Shown: positions 11,520 to 22,649 of the stretch, piece after piece
Layout: each line of letters opens with the position of its first letter
How positions within the stretch are numbered: the first letter of the stretch is position 1
From: Pictodentalium vernedei
Lineage: Eukaryota > Mollusca > Scaphopoda > Dentaliida > Dentaliidae
Direction: 5' to 3'
DNA: 64,000 nt
Assembly (NCBI GenBank): GCA_031216915.1
Contig: CM062288.1
Span: 175,377,919 to 175,441,918 of the forward strand
Made by a program: the position numbers and the translations under genes
Notes under the pieces: model-generated
Seen by the model: the letters and a program-made list of their open reading frames with translations, nothing else
Databases searched by the model: none
What the model was told of the DNA's origin: nothing

Positions 11520-13490
11520 AAAATACCTAACTGGCACTATGGGGGTGGGGGGTGGGGGTGGGGGTGGTGTTTGTCTGGGTTTTTAACCACAAACTTTAAC
11601 CAAAACTGTAAAAAAGCATTACTGACGAAAGAAAAAAAAAAGTGCCTAATTCCCCTCCCCCTCCCACGCCTCGAAGGGGGGGGGGGGGGGGGGGGGGTAC
11701 GTGAGTTTAAAAAAAGGTTCCACATGTAGTGACTGTAAATAGTTGAAAATGCATATTTATTGGAGGAAATAAAAAAAATGCCTAATTGGGGGAGGGGGGC
11801 GGTGTTTGTCTGGGTTTTTAAGCAAAACTGTAAACAAGCATTTTTGACAAAAGAAAAAAAAAGTGCCTAATTGGCCCCCGTTGGATGGGGGATGAGGGGG
11901 GGATGGGGTGGGATTGGGGTACGTAAGGTTAAAAAAAAGGTTCCACATGTAGTGACTGTAAATAGTTCAAAATGCATATTGGAGAAAAGAAGAAACAAAA
12001 AGCCTAATTGGGGGGGGGGGGGGGGGGGGGTGGTGGTGTTTGTCTGGGTTTTTAACCACAAACTTGGAGTCATCCTACCAAGCTACAATAAAATCCCTTC
12101 ATAATTTTGGCCTGTGGAATATTCTAAAGGTTTTCGGGATTCAGGCCTCTGTTGCCGTCACAGTTGCCCAAAAGGGGATGTTCTCATCTAGACATTATAT
12201 GAAGTCAACCTATCAAGTTACAATGAAATCCCTCCATAAATATGACCTGTAGAATGTGCTAAAGGTTTTTGGGCTTCGGGCCCCTGTTGCCATCACAGTT
12301 GCCCAAAAGGGGATGTTCTCATGTAGACATTATATGAAGTCAACCTATCAAGTTACAATGAAATCCCTCCATAAATATGACCTGTAGAATGTGCTAAAGG
12401 TTTTTGGGCTTCGGGCCTCTGTTGCCATCACAGTTGCCCAAAAGGGGATGTTCTCATCTAGACATTATATGAAGTCAACCTATCAAGTTACAATGAAATC
12501 CCTCCATAAATATGACCTGTAGACTGTGCTAAAGGTTTTCGGGCTTTGGGCTCAGGCAGCCATCATGGTTGAATGGTCGGAACCATAAGGGAACATTCTC
12601 ATCTGGGAATCATATGGATTGATCCTACAAAGTTACAATGAAATCCCTTCAAAAATATGACCTGTAGACTGTGCTGAAGGTTTTCGGGCTTTGGGCACCT
12701 GTGGCCATCACAGTTGCCCAACCATGTCCAAAAGGGGACTTTCCCGTGTAGACATTATATGAAGTCAACCATCACATTACAATGAAATCCCTCCATAAAT
12801 ATGACCTGTAGACTGTGCTAAAGGTTTTCGGGTTTTGGGTTCGGGCAATCGTGACGGTTGATAGATCATGCCCAAATGGGGAAATTCTCATGTAGACATC
12901 ATACGGAATCATTGTATCAAGTTACAATGAAATCCGTCCATATTAAACATGACCTGCAGACTGTGCTAAAAGTTTTTGGGATTCGGGCTTGGGCAGCCAT
13001 CACGGTTGACAGATCATGCCCAAATGGGGACATTCTCATCTAGGCATTATAAAGAGGCATCGTATGAAGTTGCAATGAAATCCCTTCATAAATACAACCT
13101 GTAGACTGTGCTAATGGTTTTCAGGTTTTGGGCTCGGGCAGCCATACCGGTTGACTGATCATGACCAAAAGGGGACGTTCTCATGTAGACAGGACCTAAA
13201 ACCTGCATATGAAATTTCGTGATGATCAGACAAGAACTACCAGGGATAGCCTGTACTTGAAGGTTGAATAAAAAACTTTAACCACAAACTTTAACAAAAA
13301 CTCCAAATGTCAACTAAACAGGAAAAGAAAAAAAAAAAAAAAAAACCCACTTGAACCTTCAGTGAAAAACTTTAACCACAAACTTTAACCAAAACTCTAA
13401 AAGTTAACAGACGGACAGACGGACAGACGGACGGACGGACAAAAGTCATTACTATAGCCCTCACTGTAAACAGTCAGGCTAAAAATTCAG
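11520..13490 (+). mobile_element. Composite pearl/HINE-like element E9: G-rich cores then ~140-bp cores
   Basis: Four G-rich units (11520-12060; G runs near 11680 and 12010) repeat TGGTGTTTGTCTGGGTTTTT. They are followed by seven to eight units of about 135-150 bp with CATAAATATGACCTGTAGA near 12237, 12373, 12508, 12653, 12804 and 13092. The tail is GACGGACAGACGGACGGACG (about 13420), then AGCCCTCACTGTAAACAGTC and AGGCTAAAAA. The second core type recurs in E16 with a different tail. Confidence 0.65.
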
Positions 13491-13532
13491 AATGCTGCAG
13501 CCTATTTCATGATTTTCTTTCATTAACCCATT

Positions 13533-13660
13533 AATGCAATGGCATTACACATAATATCAAAATTTGTTTTTTTAATTATATTTTTTCAAATTTTTCAATA
13601 TTTTTTAACAAAAACCATCATATCTCTTGTTCCAATGCGGGGTCACATATGGTTTTGTTG
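13533..13660. repeat. Degenerate TTAA MITE / palindrome remnant
   Basis: TTAACCCATTAATGCAATGG resembles the TTAA MITE ends. At 13607-13660 the arms AACAAAAACCAT and ATATGGTTTTGTT surround TTGTTCCAATGCGGGGTC, which matches one arm of P2. The other arm and the apex are missing. Confidence 0.4.
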
Positions 13661-14040
13661 ACATTTTTTTTGTTCTACTGCTCATTTTATAAATTATGTA
13701 TGCAATTTGTTACATGAAGAATTGAGCCAATGATCTTCCTTGAGGTAATGCAGCTTTAAAAAGTTAAAAGTGTTCAGACAGCCCTTCACAAAAGTAGGAT
13801 TTATGTTTTTTGCCAGTCAAAGAACACGAAATCTCATCCACATCTGACTATACAAATTAACCTGATTAATTGTATTTCTAAATTTATTCATTCATTCATG
13901 CCTAATTCAGCTCTTACAAATATCACACAGTATTTATTCATTCATTTATTGGTGTTCAAGGTCACTTTCAGCATGTATAGCTACACCATGGTTGCAACAC
14001 AAGTGTGAAGTTGGATTTAGCAAAAATATATCACACTGCA
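13661..14040. other. No recognisable gene
   Basis: AT-rich sequence. A short phrase TTTATTGGTGTTCAAGGTCA near 13947 has a similar copy near 29970, which suggests another dispersed repeat. Nothing coding is seen. Confidence 0.35.
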
Positions 14041-14690
14041 TAAGTTGTACGGTGTGCTGAAGAAATCGCAGCTCGCTGCTATGGCCACCATTGTGTGCAG
14101 CCGACTGTTACAAACAAAGAGCATTCACTTCCACTCATCATACTAAAGCAGCAAGCTAAATTTCAAGAAAATTGATGCCAAAATCACAAAATGCGACTTC
14201 AGGATGTTATGAAGAAATCCATGACCATTATGGGTGGCCCACCATAACCAAAAAAGGCTGTTCTCATCTACTCAAATCATCACACTAAGTAACCTTGTAA
14301 AATTTCAAGAAAATTTATCAATACATAAATGTGACCTGTAACCTGTGCCAAAGCAGTGCAACAATTACAAAAATACAATGTTCTAATCTACTCATAGTTT
14401 TCAGAAAGTTGATGCATAAATGCAACCTGTAGCCGGTGATGCAGAAATCGAAGATGACTGCTATGTCGACCAACGCAGGCAAGGCAGATGATCATGACCC
14501 TAATGGGATATTCTTATGTAGGCACAAACCTGAACATGCATATGAACCTTGGGAATGATCAAAAAAGAAGTGTGGGTTGTAGCATGTGCTGAAGTAACTG
14601 TGTACAGACCAACAGACTAACATACTCAAAGATGTCTGCTGATGTCATGGCAAAAGCTTATCTTGACTTTGTTAAGTTTAGCTAAAAATG
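14041..14690 (+). mobile_element. Degenerate pearl/HINE-like element E10
   Basis: Degenerate cores resemble those of E1, with CATAAATGTGACCTGTAACC and related words near 14320 and 14410. The tail CAGACCAACAGACTAACATA (about 14607) is followed by the hairpin region TCTTGACTTTGTTAAGTTTA and GCTAAAAA, ending near 14688. Confidence 0.55.
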
Positions 14691-14827
14691 ATATCAGTAG
14701 TGTATTCAGAGATCTCAAAATATGATTTCCAAAGTTTTGAAAAATGCACTCTTTGAACCCTAGCAAGTTTCAATCCAACGGGCGTTGGTCCAATGCTGAT
14801 ATGCCATACCATGCATGAGATATACAG

Positions 14828-14991
14828 ATTACTGCAACAGTCAATTGATCTGTGTTGTTGTATTCCATCGAGTTGATGAGATGAGATCGCCCAGATCAAA
14901 CGAGACGCTGCAGGTGTCAAGTTTGATCTGGCCGATCACATCTCGACAGCTCGTTGAAATACAACACAGATCAATTGACTGTTGTAGTAAT
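14828..14991. repeat. 164-bp imperfect palindrome
   Basis: Two arms of about 80 bp face each other, from ATTACTGCAACAGTCAATTG on the left to CAATTGACTGTTGTAGTAAT on the right. They meet around CTGCAGGTGTC. Mismatches are scattered through the inner half. It may be a fold-back MITE, but no target-site duplication or second copy is visible. Confidence 0.6.
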
Positions 14992-15162
14992 TTGTTTATT
15001 ATATGACAATTAGTATTTAAACTGATCTCAACACCTGAAAAATCAAATACAACAAGAATTGTATTAGTCAAATAACCATCAACAATTTATTGAATTGGGG
15101 AATCCCAAATGCGTAGTGATATCGAACGTTCATGTCGAACATGAAACTAGAAAGTCAAAACA

Positions 15163-15477
15163 ATGGAGGCAAGACTTGAATTTCAATTGGAATCGCTGTC
15201 AAGCTTAAATTCACCTGGTATATTAAATTCACCAAGAAATAGTTCTTCTAGGTCAAAGTTAGATAAATCGTCCATATTTTTAAAAAAATATATCTATCAT
15301 TCTTTTATTTCAACGTTTTTGACAAGACGCAATCTATATTTGTCACTTGGCAATGGGCAGACGCAATATCAACAAAAAATCGTGTACATTCGATTTGCTA
15401 TAATATTGCAATCGATTCCCAACTCTCTGTTAATCGCATGTCATGAAATGTGCAAACTGCACAATTGTTTTTATTGA
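15163..15477 (+). CDS. Weak candidate first exon / small ORF, unknown
   Basis: An ATG in the context AACAATGGAGG opens a frame starting MEARLEFQLESLSSLNSPGI, with a serine-rich stretch for the first ~35 residues and then low-complexity, hydrophobic sequence. A possible splice donor (AGGTCAAAG, about 15251) would end a first exon after roughly 30 residues. There is no family match and no recognisable domain. It lies about 120 bp from the 3' end of the secreted ORF on the other strand. The call rests only on start context and residue composition. Confidence 0.2.
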   Translation: MEARLEFQLESLSSLNSPGILNSPRNSSSRSKLDKSSIFLKKYIYHSFISTFLTRRNLYLSLGNGQTQYQQKIVYIRFAIILQSIPNSLLIACHEMCKLHNCFY

Positions 15478-15594
15478 GTTCTGTAACTGGTCATAGAAAA
15501 GCAGTGTTTTCTCATACAGTATTAATAAATGATTCAAGATCAAGCGCACACATTTTGGAATTCCCTGACATATTTGTGGAATTTATCGATTTAT

Positions 15595-16041
15595 TTATAG
15601 GTCACTGGTAGAAATAGTCCATTCATGTGCGCCTTGTTTGAGACAGGCATGATAACGATCTGGAAAACTGGATACTCTTGTTTTCCGGAGAGCTGGATTT
15701 AATGTGCAAACTATAGTGGTATTGAGGGGGTATTTGTGGTAGTCATATAATAAATAAGCAAGACACACCTTCTTATAATATAAACTCTGCCCACTGAGCT
15801 TTACTTTTATATCAATGGCTACATCATGACTGCAATATAGGTATGGAGTCAAGTTTAGCCACTTTTTATTCCTGTGCTGCCAAATGTAGATGATTTCCAC
15901 CCCAGACACTGGAAGGGATACTTCTGTCCTCGTTGGGAAAGGGTCCTGGGCCCAAGCAATGGGGAAAATCTGCATCATGAAGGCTCCAATTGGGAATTTA
16001 TTTGAGAGAAGAAACACACAAATAAGAAATGTTACCTTCAT
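15595..16041 (-). CDS. Small secreted protein, unknown family (148 aa)
   Basis: A single open frame of 148 codons starts MKVTFLICVFLLSNKFPIGA. The first ~31 residues are hydrophobic with a plausible signal-peptidase site at AWA-QD. The mature part would be about 117 residues, with four cysteines (YCSH, VCLAY, VCTLN, ACLKQ) that could form two disulfides, and one N-glycosylation sequon (NTT). It ends TSDL. An AATAAA-like word follows directly after the stop on the minus strand. The sequence between the array at 14.7 kb and this ORF has no repeats, and codon use looks protein-like. I do not recognise the fold. A splice acceptor-like TTAGTTCAG sits just before the ATG, so it could also be a terminal exon. 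Confidence 0.45.
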   Translation of the reverse strand: MKVTFLICVFLLSNKFPIGAFMMQIFPIAWAQDPFPTRTEVSLPVSGVEIIYIWQHRNKKWLNLTPYLYCSHDVAIDIKVKLSGQSLYYKKVCLAYLLYDYHKYPLNTTIVCTLNPALRKTRVSSFPDRYHACLKQGAHEWTISTSDL

Positions 16042-17228
16042 ACTGAACTAAGAACATTAATACAGAAGCTACTACATGTATAGTACATGAAGTAAGTTTT
16101 TAACAAACAATTGCATGAAATAATGATCAGTCTCTGTAATCTCTATTAAATAAATTGTTCTTTTCTATTAAATACATGTAATGAAGATATTTATGCATTT
16201 TGCTACCCTTCAACAGTTGACATTTCGTGGCTTTCCAGTTGTGTTTTACCAAGACTTGCTTAGAAACAACTGATAAGGTTCTTGGGATGTAATTTGCAAA
16301 TGTATCTAAAAACTGCCTGCTGAGATATCTGTATGGTTTCAGTTAAAAGTGTTGGAAGCAAAATTTTCATTTTCATTTCAATGCGGACTGAGATTGGGAA
16401 ATTGTTGGTTTGAATTAGGAAAAATCATGCCAAAATGCCATTGGGAATGAGTCCCATATTTGGACCCTGTAGACACCCAAAATAATCCCGGACTGGTTAC
16501 CTTGTCCTAATCTGCCTGTAAAACAGAACTTGTTCACCACAATAAACCAGCAGTGGTCCACTTTGTGAGGGTAAACCAGTACTGGTCCACTTTGTGTGTG
16601 TGGGGTGGGGGGGGGGGGTGGGGAGGGGTGAGGGGGGAGTCACATGAGGATAGGGAAAAAAAAATTGATAACTTGTCATTTACTACAGAGACAATCATCA
16701 TACTGACTCAAAACTGTGTCAGATAAATGATCAATTGAGTGACTTTACTAGACTGATAATGGGTATTTCATTTATAAATATGTTGCTTGAAAATAGGTAA
16801 GCTCTAAATATCTCACAGCTAGAGGATATGAAGAAATTAAAGTACATTTGACCATGAACTGAATGTAAATTAAAGCAATGTGAATTCTTTCAACAACATG
16901 TGTAAGAAAGACCTTGACAATGTAGCCCATACTAACCGAATTAATTAAATTGTGAATGTACTTGTTCACATAGATCAAGGACAAGGACTCCCACATAAAG
17001 TAGAACATTAATGTAAAAGCCTCAAAATAACGCCTACCTTAATACAAACATTTATACCACAATAATGCTAATGAGTATTGGGACTACAATTGGATGAGGG
17101 GTTTTGTGTTTTAAAGCTTGTAAATCAGAACAAGTCAGATATAAATGGAACTATGGAACAAGTCAGATATAAACGCAACTATGGACTAAACATTGCTTTT
17201 AATCAGACCTTCACATTAGCCTAGTTTG
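16042..17228. other. No gene seen; G-rich tract near 16600
   Basis: Mostly AT-rich sequence without coding signal. A short segment near 16500-16600 (GTAAAACAGAACTTGTTCAC) has a relative near 30120, so it is a dispersed repeat. A G-rich tract lies at 16600-16640. Confidence 0.35.
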
Positions 17229-17668
17229 GGGACATCACAGATTCACTTTGTCGGTTGCACTTCAGGACTTATAATTCATCGTCAGTACGTGGAGAGTGTA
17301 TTATCACTAAATCACCTGCAGAGTTGAGATTCCATCCAAGCAATAATTGCAAATTTGTTACAAAACATAATAAATAAGAACAAGCTAAGTTCCAGCCAAT
17401 GGACCTCCGGGTTGAACCCTGAGGTCCATTGTCTGAAACATTGCTGGTGTTTTTTGTCCATAACACAGAATTTGAAAGTGATGCTTTGGGTGATAACTCC
17501 AATCAATGGGTGATTACGTTACAATCCACTCTCCACATACTGTAAATTTGGGAGAATTCATTTGGATTCTCGCAAAAATGGTGGCCAGAATCCATGCCTG
17601 CTTTTGAGTGTCCCAGGATCCCATGAGGCCACCATGATTGAACTCCTGTTGCATACTGATAACACAAG
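17229..17668. repeat. Inverted copy of the 5.26-5.7 kb repeat, with its own MITE
   Basis: The reverse complement of this segment matches 5258-5710 (shared words GGATCCCATGAGGCCACC and AATTTGGGAGAATTC). The MITE at 17287-17538 lies at a different host position than in the first copy. Confidence 0.6.
17287..17538. mobile_element. MITE, second copy of the ACGTGGAGAGTG family
   Basis: Ends ACGTGGAGAGTGTATTATC and ATCCACTCTCCACAT are inverted repeats. The interior is the reverse complement of 5331-5582 with scattered differences. Confidence 0.55.
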
Positions 17669-18182
17669 TTAACCCTTCACCCAACATATTATTTTAATTT
17701 TAAACTAGAGGTACTGTAAGCAAGCTCACAAAGTGATATCCCCCACGCCTGAAATGTATAAATTAGATTATCTCCCCTTGCAAATGTCAGAACAGAATTA
17801 TATTACTTCATGCACATCTTCATATGGAGTTCTTCCATTGTGTAAAGTTTCATGAAAATTCTTCAAACGGTTTAGGAGGAGTTGCGCTTATAAGGATGGA
17901 CAGACAGACGGATGGACAGACGGACAGACAGATGGACGGACAGGGTGATTCCTATATACCCCCCCAAACTTTGTTTGTGGGGGGTATAAAGATAAACTTA
18001 ATTTGATAATTTTTTGAAAAATAAACAATATTTACAAATATGGATGTCATTGGAACCAGCTCATTGAGCCGGTTCCAATGACAGCCATATTTGTACAATT
18101 TTATTGACAGTGTGAGGATATTTCAGGTCATGTTAGCCTAGTATTGGTTAATTTGCTGTTGCCATGTTAGGTAAAGGGTTAA
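17669..18182. mobile_element. TTAA-flanked MITE with palindrome P3, interrupted by E11
   Basis: TTAA occurs at 17669-17672 and 18179-18182. The ends are CCCTTCACCCAACAT and ATGTTAGGTAAAGGG. Without E11 the element is about 220 bp, close to the P1 MITE. P3 (18033-18095) is a 63-nt palindrome with arms TACAAATATGG..GTCATTGGAACC and apex AGCTCATTGAGC. Confidence 0.65.
17705..17987 (+). mobile_element. Single-core pearl/HINE-like element E11 (E3 family)
   Basis: It starts CTAGAGGTACTGTAAGC, has one core with TTTAGGAGGAGTTGCGC, a GACAGACGGATGGACAG tract and a terminal hairpin (TATACCCCCC / GGGGGGTATA). It shares both ends with E3 and is nested in the P3 MITE. Confidence 0.65.
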
Positions 18183-18559
18183 ATTGACTCAATTCTTTTC
18201 ACACGAATCCTAGCAGAGAGGCAGAGATAATCTACATGGATTCTCGCTCATTTTGTTGCGTGCATCTTTGTGTGAATCGATTCTCGTCGAAATATAAGCC
18301 CTCTACTTCAGCCTCTTTGTAGAAAATAGTTATCATGCTGACTGCCATTTTTTGGCTTTTCAGTTATGTCTACATGTAGATGCCTCAAAATATCTATCTA
18401 TGTTTTAGTTGAAATATTGTTATGAAAAGTGAAAATATTTTTTATTTAATTATATCTTTAATGATTCAAGCACAGAAATTAAGATTTTGTTTGTGTTTGA
18501 CATTATTTTTTAGATTTTGAATACGATAACCATGGAAAATGGATATTATTGGTAAAAGA
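18183..18559. other. No recognisable feature
   Basis: AT-rich. The phrase CGAAATATAAGCCCT near 18287-18301 resembles the 5.6-kb repeat. Nothing coding. Confidence 0.3.
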
Positions 18560-18609
18560 GGAAATTTTTCAAATTTGCCAAAAAGTTGACGGAACGAACT
18601 GATATGGGT

Positions 18610-18903
18610 TCAATATCGAGTATGAGACCCATTATTGTTAATTACAGCTTGACAACGCCTTCTCGTACTCCCAATCAGGTTCCAGATGGTACTTTGTGGG
18701 ATGCTGTTCCATTCTTGGACCAGCATGGCACCACGCTCCCTGACACTTCTTGGTTGGACTGGACGGACTGAAATTGCAAGCTGCAACTCATTCCAGACAT
18801 GTTCGATTGAGGAGGTCAGAGGATCATGTTGGCCAGACCGTACACTCAATCCCCTCCGTCTGTCGGTACTCCCGGACAGCATGGGCAACATGAGGATGGG
18901 CAT
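18610..18903 (-). pseudogene. Tc1 transposase, C-terminal fragment
   Basis: The frame contains TSSIEHVWNELQLAISVRP, carrying the catalytic Glu, and QEWNSIPQSTIWNLIGS, ending SHTRY. This is the usual C-terminus of Tc1 transposases from marine invertebrates. It is cut off from the second Asp by a frame change and stop just upstream, in the plus-strand region 18790-18900. Confidence 0.85.
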
Positions 18904-19242
18904 TATCGTCCATCAGAATGAATCTTTCACCAACTGCACCTGCATACAATCTGACGTGGGCATCCAGGATCTCATCAATATACTGCTATGCGGTCAATGT
19001 ACCACGGTCAAGAACACAGAGCTCTGTACGTCCATCCCAGCTGATGCCAGCCAGACCATTATTGACCCTCCACCATAGAGGTCATGCTCAGCAATGTTGG
19101 CTGCATGGAATTGCTTTCCTGGTCTTCTCCATACCCCAGAAAGCCTATCTGTGTTGTCTAGGCAGTACCTTGATTCATCTGTAAAAAGGACAGGTCACCA
19201 ATCTTCACTGGTCCATCAAACGTGATCCATGGCCCATTCATA

Positions 19243-19539
19243 TCATGCCTGGTGGTGGTTCTGGGACAGATGAATGCGAATACATGGTCTTCTCGATCGG
19301 AGACCACCTTCGTGCAACCTTGCCCGGATAGTCTGTGTCGAAACATTTACCCCGGATGCAATCTGAAGGTCACCGCAAAGCTGGATTGCTACGTCAAAGC
19401 GGTTCCTATGGGCCTGAATGATCAAAAACCGGTCTTCAACTGCAGATGTTGCCCTGTCTCTGCCACCACCATGCCATCTTACTGGTGTGCCATACTGCTG
19501 AAATCTTGCCCAGGCTCTGGTGATCACAGTATGGTGCAC
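19243..19539 (-). pseudogene. Tc1 transposase, N-terminal/DNA-binding fragment
   Basis: The frame reads MHHTVITRAWARFQQYGTPV, then GGGRDRATSAVEDRF, then VSTQTIRARLHEGGLRSRRP. This is the paired-like helix-turn-helix DNA-binding half of Tc1 transposases. The usual N-terminal residues lie upstream in other frames (up to about 19620). Confidence 0.85.
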
Positions 19540-20034
19540 ACCAAGGGCTTCACCAACCTGACGATGGGTAGCACCTTTTTCCCCCCATCCCTACAGCCCG
19601 CCACATTCCTGCTTCAGACAAATGTCTTCTTACATTTGATTCGCCATATTCAATCATTAAATCACAAGGGTTTGTGTTGAAATGAAGACTGAATACCCTA
19701 CACATCTCGTACAAATCGACAGTACACGAAAACATCATGAAAATCATGCTTTCCATGATTGTCACGAAAAGTCTGCCTTTCAAGAGAGCTAATGTAAACA
19801 CTGGGGACCATCTTAATACATTCCTCAATCATATCCAACAAAAATATCGCAAATGTGTCACAAGAAAATTTCTCAATGATGTGTCAAATATGTGGTGCTT
19901 AGCAAACTTTGAGTAGTATATAATTATTACATACACAAAATGTAATTGAGAGGGCAACCCACATGCGAAAGATGAGGCAAGAATCAGAATCCATCTCCCC
20001 ACTGGTGATGTGGCTTGCAATGAGCCCCATTTAA

Positions 20035-22180
20035 AACAAGAGGCCCCAGGGGGCCTGAGGGCGCTCACCTGACATGGTAGCCTAAATATCAACCCAGAGA
20101 ATTGATTTCCACAAGTTGCATCTGCTCCTCCTAAGAAAAGCTGAAACCAAGTATCCAAATATTCTGACCAGTGGATCTAAAAAAAGATTTTTAAAGAATA
20201 TTCCTCATACTGAACTAAGTCATAATTTGGGCTCCCACAGGGAGCCCATATATGAACCCAGGGACTTGGCTTTAACAAACCTGAATCTCACACCCCTAAG
20301 GATTCTGCACACCAAATATCAAAACATTCCGACTGCTGGATCTGAAGAAGAAGATTTTTAAAGAAAATTCCTCATTTTGAACCAAGTTACAATTCGAGCT
20401 CCCACAATCAGCCCAAATATGGACCTAGGGACATGGCTTGAACAAACTTGAATCTTACCCCCCTAAGGATGCTGCATAAAAAATATTAAAAGCATTCATC
20501 TGCTGGATCTGAAGATTTTTAAAGAAAATTCCTCATTTTGAACTAAGTTGTCATTCAGGCTCCCATAGTGAGCCCAAATATGAACCAAGGGACTTGGCTT
20601 GAACAAACTTGAATCTCAGCCCCCAAGGTTGCTCCATGCCAAATATCAAAACATTCCAACTGCTGAATCTGAAGAAGAAGATTTTTAAAGAAAAATTCCT
20701 CATATTGACTAAGTTATAATTTGGGCTCCCGCAGGGAGCCCACATATGGACCCATGGACTTGGCTTTAACACACTTGAATCCCCCCCTCCCCCCCAAGGA
20801 TGCTACTCACCACATATCAAACCATTCGGACTGCTGGATCTGAAGAAGAAGATTTTTAAAGAAAATTCCTCATTTCGAACAAAGTTACAATTCAAGCTCC
20901 CACAGTGAGCCCAAATATGGACCTAGGGACATGGCTTGAACAAACTTGAATCTCACCCCCCTAAGGATGCTGCATACCAAATATCACAAGATTCTGCCTG
21001 CTGGATCTTGAGAAGAAGATTTTCAAAGAAATTTGCCTGAAATGCACTAAGTTCGAATTTGGGCTTCTATCGTGAGCCCAAATATGAATCCAGGTGGTCG
21101 ATTTGAACAAACTGGAATCAGATCCACCCCACAATGTTGCATACCAAATATCAAAAGATTCTGCCTGCAGGATCTGGAGAAGAAGATTTTTTAAGAAATT
21201 TGCCTGAAATGCACTAAGTTCAAATTCGAGCTTCTATAGTGAGCCCAAATATGAATCTAGGGAGCCGATTTGAACAAAATAGAATCAGATCCACCCCACA
21301 ATGTAGCATACCAAATATCAAAAGATTCTGCCTGCTGGATCTGGAGAAGAAGATTTTTTAAGAAATTTGCCTGAAAAGCACTAAGTTCAAATTTGGGCTC
21401 CTATACTGAGCCCAAATATAAACCCAAGGGGCCGATTTGAACACACTTGAATCAGATCCACCCCACAATGTTGCATACCAAATATCAAAAGATACTGCCT
21501 GCTGGATCTGGAGAAGAAGATTTTCAAAGAAATTTGCCTGAAATGCTGTAAGTTCAAATTTGGGCTCCTATACTGAGCCCAAATATGAACCCAGGGGGCC
21601 GATTTGAACAAACTTGAATCAGATCAACCCTACAATGTTGCATACCAAATATCAAAAGATTCTGCCTGCTGGATCTGGAGAAGAAGATTTTTTAAGAAAT
21701 TTGCCTGAAATGCACTAAGTTCGAAATCGGGCTCCTATACTGAGCCCAAATATGAACCCAGGGGGCCGATTTGAACAAACTTGAATCAGATCCACCCTCC
21801 AATGTTGCATACCAAATATCAAAAGATTCTGCCTGCTGGATCTGGAGAAGAAGATTTTTTAATGTTTTTCCCATTGCCTACAGTGTTAAAAAGTGCTGAC
21901 TCAGCACTTTTTCAAAGTCCCGAAACTGTACCCTATGATAAAACCGATGGCAATTTTTTTTTACCAATTCTTTCTGTTGGTCCTAAGGAAGCTTCACACC
22001 AAATAAAAATTCTCGGTGCCGTGCAGTTTTGGAGATATGGGCGTTTTAATTTTTTTCTATTTTTAGCTCCTGCGGTTCCCATGGGGCTACAGGGAAAAAA
22101 AAATCAGCATAAATTAGGTACTTATGACCCAATAAGCCCTCACATAAAATTTGGTTCAAATCAGCCTCTCGGTTTGGAAA
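20035..22180 (+). mobile_element. Pearl/HINE-like element E12, left part (about ten ~167-bp cores)
   Basis: The left end is identical in type to E8 (ACAAGAGGCCCCAGGGGGCC, then GCTCACCTGACATGG). Cores recur with GAAGAAGATTTTTAAAG-like words near 20344, 20510, 20680, 20846, 21013, 21180, 21347, 21513, 21680 and 21848. Each core also has GGGCTCCYAYAGNGAGCCCA, a short inverted repeat. The element is interrupted by DIRS-C and resumes at 29171. Confidence 0.7.
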
Positions 22181-22407
22181 GTTAAAAAATTTATAGTAAT
22201 TTATATATTTTTTATACTTACCAATGACCCAGACATAGCTGGTGCTAACTCTTAAAATATAGGGCCAAACACAAATTTTGCCCCCCAATCCCCAAAATTT
22301 GCATCTAAAACTAAAGAAAACATGTCCTGAGAGGCCCTCCACACTTCGCCCCTACTGCGCATGCGCAGTGTCAAGGACGTTCCGAAATTGGCGCCATTTA
22401 TCATTCT
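22181..22407. repeat. DIRS-C left ITR with outer end
   Basis: 22219-22407 is the inverse of 28970-29158 with no difference I can see over 189 bp. The outer 38 bp (GTTAAAAAATTTATAG onward) are unique to this end and are copied in the ICR. Confidence 0.85.
22356..22367. promoter_or_regulatory. NRF-1-type palindrome in DIRS-C left ITR
   Basis: TGCGCATGCGCA is a perfect match to the palindromic NRF-1 consensus. A second copy is at 29010-29021 in the right ITR. A promoter role is inferred. Confidence 0.45.
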
Positions 22408-22482
22408 AATAACCAGTGCTTGGTAAGCGCTATGTACTCAGCGGGGAGGCAAGAGTTCCCAACTCCTGGGAGGGCCATCCCC

Positions 22483-22570
22483 GTCTGGGTCATTGGTAAG
22501 TATAAAAAATATATAAATTACTATAAATTTTTTAACATTTTTATACTGTACCAATGACCCAGACATAGCT
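22483..22570. repeat. DIRS-C internal complementary region
   Basis: The left half is the inverse of the left outer end and the right half the inverse of the right outer end. The two meet at AAATTTTTTAACATTTTTAT. This joins the two element termini in one short block, the feature used as template for circle formation in DIRS1 models. Confidence 0.8.
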
Positions 22571-22649
22571 GAATAGTAAAAAGGCTGGAGGGCCAAGGAC
22601 ATAGAGCAAAATGGAATACGCTCAATAAAATAAAATAGAGTCATCCCCT

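Larger units (their letters stand above)
18560..19830 (-). mobile_element. Broken Tc1-type (Tc1/mariner) DNA transposon
   Basis: Read on the minus strand, the segment encodes a Tc1 transposase in several frames. The order is helix-turn-helix-like text (SAVEDRFLIIQAHRNRFDVA, 19243-19539), then a word like LFTDESR with the first catalytic Asp, then LMDDNAHPHVAHA with the second Asp, then SSIEHVWNELQ with the Glu, and finally QEWNSIPQSTIW (18610-18903). Frame changes and an in-frame stop between the second Asp and the Glu show it is dead. I could not place the terminal inverted repeats, so the limits are approximate. Confidence 0.85.

Noticed and set aside
18686-19680. Plus-strand frames of 130 and 152 codons
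   Set aside because: They are the antisense of the broken Tc1 transposase.
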